Shown: piece after piece, positions 59,618 through 61,434 of the stretch
How positions within the stretch are numbered: the stretch's first letter is position 1
Layout of the letters: each line of letters starts with the position of its first letter
Assembly (NCBI GenBank): GCA_030149525.1
Contig: JASBRJ010000178.1
Coordinates: 1-61,434 of the forward strand
Origin: a bacterium
Lineage (GTDB): Bacteria > Vulcanimicrobiota > Xenobia > Xenobiales > JADMJV01
DNA length: 61,434 nucleotides
Direction: 5' to 3'
Notes under the pieces: generated by a model
The model's database searches: none
The model's input: the letters and a program-made list of their open reading frames with translations, nothing else
What the model was told of the DNA's origin: nothing
Made by a program: the position numbers and the translations under genes

Positions 59618-59666
59618 CGGGTGGGGTGGTTGGGGGTACTGTAGTTGGAGTCGGGAAGGTTTGAAT

Positions 59667-60050
59667 ATGAGTGAGTGGACAAGACTCGAAACTGAGTCGG
59701 AGATAGAAGAACTCATGAATGCGTTTATGGGCTTTCACGACGCCTATCTGGTGGAGCTTCACTACTGCTCGACCGTGACCGCTTCAGGACCTCGGTTTGG
59801 TGTCAGTGTTAGGGATGAGCCTTTGGTAAGGTTGTATTTGCAGGGTGCTAGACCGCCCGCGATTGAGTTGCTCTTCGTCGGGGCTCCGAAGGTTCAGTTG
59901 GGGGACACGGTGACGGGTGAGCCTATCGAAGAAGCTCGCATCTATAAAGCCGAGGACAGAATATATTGGACCACAGGTCTTTCGGACAGACCCGGAGTGG
60001 TTTGTCACATAACGATTTTGGAGTCGAGGGCGTTCCAGAGGTGGTTGTAG
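59667..60050 (+). CDS. protein of unknown function
   Basis: A protein of about 127 residues starting MSEWTRLETESE. It has 'LMNAFMGFHDAYLVELHYCS' near the start, a segment seen in several small uncharacterised proteins that begin with a G-F-H-D helix. The rest is beta-rich ('DRIYWTTGLSDRPGVVCHIT'). No signal or membrane segment. It is divergent from the ask operon. A nested hairpin at 60061-60095 lies just after its stop. Confidence 0.6.
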   Translation: MSEWTRLETESEIEELMNAFMGFHDAYLVELHYCSTVTASGPRFGVSVRDEPLVRLYLQGARPPAIELLFVGAPKVQLGDTVTGEPIEEARIYKAEDRIYWTTGLSDRPGVVCHITILESRAFQRWL

Positions 60051-60060
60051 GCTCACCGGG

Positions 60061-60095
60061 TTTTCCGCGGCGTGCCTGGCCGCACGTGAGGAAAA
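60061..60095 (+). terminator. nested hairpin after the gene at 59667
   Basis: TTTTCC and GGAAAA enclose an inner CGTGC-CTGGCC-GCACG stem. It starts 10 bases past the stop codon. There is no T-run downstream, so termination is only possible. A second perfect hairpin, AGAGAGTG-ACAA-CACTCTCT, follows at 60160-60179. Confidence 0.35.
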
Positions 60096-61434
60096 ATCGG
60101 TGAGGCTACGGCCGCCTCTGGGGCGGTCTCGGACCAAAATCTTTACGTGACAGACCACTAGAGAGTGACAACACTCTCTGCGCCTCGGCTCGTAGAATTT
60201 ACTGGCGCAGGGTCGAGCAGTGGACCGGGGCGAGGTTGCGGTATCTTGATCCTGAGTTGGATGTTGTTCAGGAGGTTGATCTCGGTTAGAAGGGGGATTG
60301 TCGAGGCTGATGAGAGTTGGCGGCGAAGTCTCATTCCATCTTAGCAAACCGCGAGCGCTGCCCGGCGTAGCGGTAGGCTCACGACTCGTCGGTGGTTCCG
60401 TAACGTTCTGCCCGCGATCCGGGTTCGGGCAGAGTTCTGGTTTCGGGGCTTCGTTAGAGAGCGGGACCGGGGGGTCTATTTGCGATTTGTCAGGGGATTC
60501 TCCGCTTGCCCAGGTTGAGAGGGTGCTCATTCCCGGGCTGAGTGGCTGGGCAGCGTCGTCTGAGGCTAGACGATTCCGTGCCGTCTGGAATTATCGTGCG
60601 GGCTCGGGTCGAATTGTCTTGCTTTCGTCGTTGCTCTGCGGGGTTCGTTGGGCGGAGGTGCGCGGTCAATTTGCGCTTCGCCGTGGGATTTTCTGCGTGC
60701 CGGTTGAGAAGGTGCGCTTTCCCAGGTTCAGAGGCTGGGCACGGGTCGGGTGGGGCCTGCTCAGGTTGAGAGGGTGCGCACTCCCAGGTTCAGTGGCTGG
60801 GCAGCGTCGTCTCAGGCTAGACAATTCCGTCCCGTCTGGAATTACCATGCGGGTTCGAGCCGAATTGTCTGAGGTTCAAAACTGGGCCAACTGCCAAACC
60901 GGCGTGGGCCGAGCAGCTCGGGTTGACTCGCCAACGCGGGGCTGGGAAATTCAGCGGCTCGAGGGCGATGAAAATATTGGCATTTGTTGCGTTCCCAGGT
61001 TGGGAAGGTGCTCATTCCCGGGCTGAGTGGCTGGACAGCGTCGTCTGAGGCTAGACGATTCCGTGCCGTCTGGAATTATCATGCGGGTTCGGGCCGAATT
61101 GTCTGAGGTTCAAAGCTAAGCCATCCGCCAAGCCGGCGCAGGCCGAGCAGCTCGGGTTGACCCGCCCACGCGGGGCTGGGAAATTCAGCGGCTCGAGGGC
61201 GATGACAAGGTTGGTATTTGTGGCACGCCCAGGCTGGAGGGGTGCTCATTTCCAGAACAAGCGACGGGTAAATCTTCCTATCCTCTAGCTTTAATTCTGA
61301 CTCTCGAAAGCAACTCAAATGCACGCAAAAAAGCCCCAAAAAACCTTCAAATCCACGACGATTTCGCGAGGTCCTCAAAGGTCGACCTCGAAGCTACTAC
61401 AGTTAGGAAAAATGGCTTCACGAAGCCGTTCTTT
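60096..61434. other. non-coding region at the right end
   Basis: No believable gene is seen in about 1.3 kb. The open frames present are rich in Arg, Gly, Cys and Trp, lack ribosome sites and run through the repeat copies. The region holds an 8-bp hairpin at 60160-60179, the tandem repeat described next, and a less G-rich stretch from 61266 to the edge with an A-rich run (caaaaaagccccaaaaaac). Confidence 0.6.
60509..61265. repeat. tandem repeat array, period 234 bases
   Basis: Two near-complete copies start at 60760 and 60994, exactly 234 bases apart. A truncated copy begins at 61228 and a copy whose second half has diverged begins at 60509. Each starts with a CCCAGGTTGAGAGGGTGC-like box, followed by a GAGTGGCTGGGCAGCGTCG block, GGCTAGACGATTCCGTGCCG and GGAATTATCATGCGGGTTC. 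The second half has GCCGAGCAGCTCGGGTTGAC, which contains a CCGAG-CAG-CTCGG hairpin, and ends GGCTCGAGGGCGATGA. Copies differ at scattered bases. A short extra piece lies at about 60700-60750. Confidence 0.85.

Noticed and set aside
59488-59666. Lysine riboswitch before aspartokinase
   Set aside because: The structured part is only about 53 bases, far smaller than the lysine aptamer, and lacks its five-way junction pattern.
60298-61026. 242-codon frame over the repeat region
   Set aside because: Composition is rich in Arg, Gly, Trp and Cys, it has no ribosome site, and it runs through tandem repeat copies whose second halves differ.
60509-61265. CRISPR array
   Set aside because: The period is 234 bases with no short identical repeats separated by unique spacers, and no cas gene is present.
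1-61434. tRNA or rRNA genes
   Set aside because: I scanned for T-loop-like GGTTCGAATCC patterns and conserved rRNA segments and found none in a credible context.

Overview
The window comes from a diderm, flagellated bacterium. Supporting genes are a FliA-type sigma factor, FlgF/FlgG/FlgJ and a FliK-like protein; an RND-fusion protein-TolC efflux set; several lipoproteins and prepilins; and a PASTA-less Ser/Thr kinase. There is no rRNA, tRNA, insertion sequence or CRISPR array from which to place it. Gene content and many orphan secreted proteins suggest an uncultivated lineage; a relative of the Xenobia/Eremiobacterota group is a guess, not a result. TTG and GTG starts are common, and cistron junctions often overlap as TTGA.

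Layout. 1-6649 (minus strand) is a flagellar block: FliK-like, a stand-alone FlhB C-domain, FlgF, FlgG, a rod-binding FlgJ domain, then an M28 peptidase, a secreted unknown and the start of a FliA sigma factor cut by the window edge. 6746-10680 holds a YndJ-like membrane protein behind a structured leader with an attenuator-like terminator, and an hflX-ABC-F pair. 10865-13673 holds small membrane, UspA, secreted and unknown genes. 13752-20137 is an efflux operon (fusion protein, RND pump, TolC, quinone reductase). 20277-22445 (plus) has a PilZ-like protein, an orphan DctP receptor and a thioredoxin-like lipoprotein whose CxxC motif reads W-UGA-G-A-C, a strong selenoprotein candidate. 22442-27654 has a beta-helix protein, a Ser/Thr kinase, PnuC and a degenerate GGDEF-EAL protein.

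27720-31192 has a PilC/GspF platform protein and the first of three PilV/PilW/PilX-like minor-pilin cassettes; the other two are at 45290-48190 and 50756-54486. Between them lie a cysteine-synthase-like gene broken by one amber codon, rraA, DUF1415, an M20 amidohydrolase, several lineage-specific proteins, an enoyl-CoA hydratase, a 926-residue FAD protein next to an ATP-grasp ligase, and arginine decarboxylase speA. A MauE-DUF1573 fusion and a decayed ADP-ribosylglycohydrolase follow.

56526-59487 is an ask-ectA-ectB operon that ends at a clear terminator without ectC. The right end (60051-61434) is non-coding and carries a tandem repeat with a period of 234 bp. The main threads are surface organelles (flagella and three minor-pilin sets), envelope transport, osmolyte synthesis and extracytoplasmic thiol/selenol redox chemistry.
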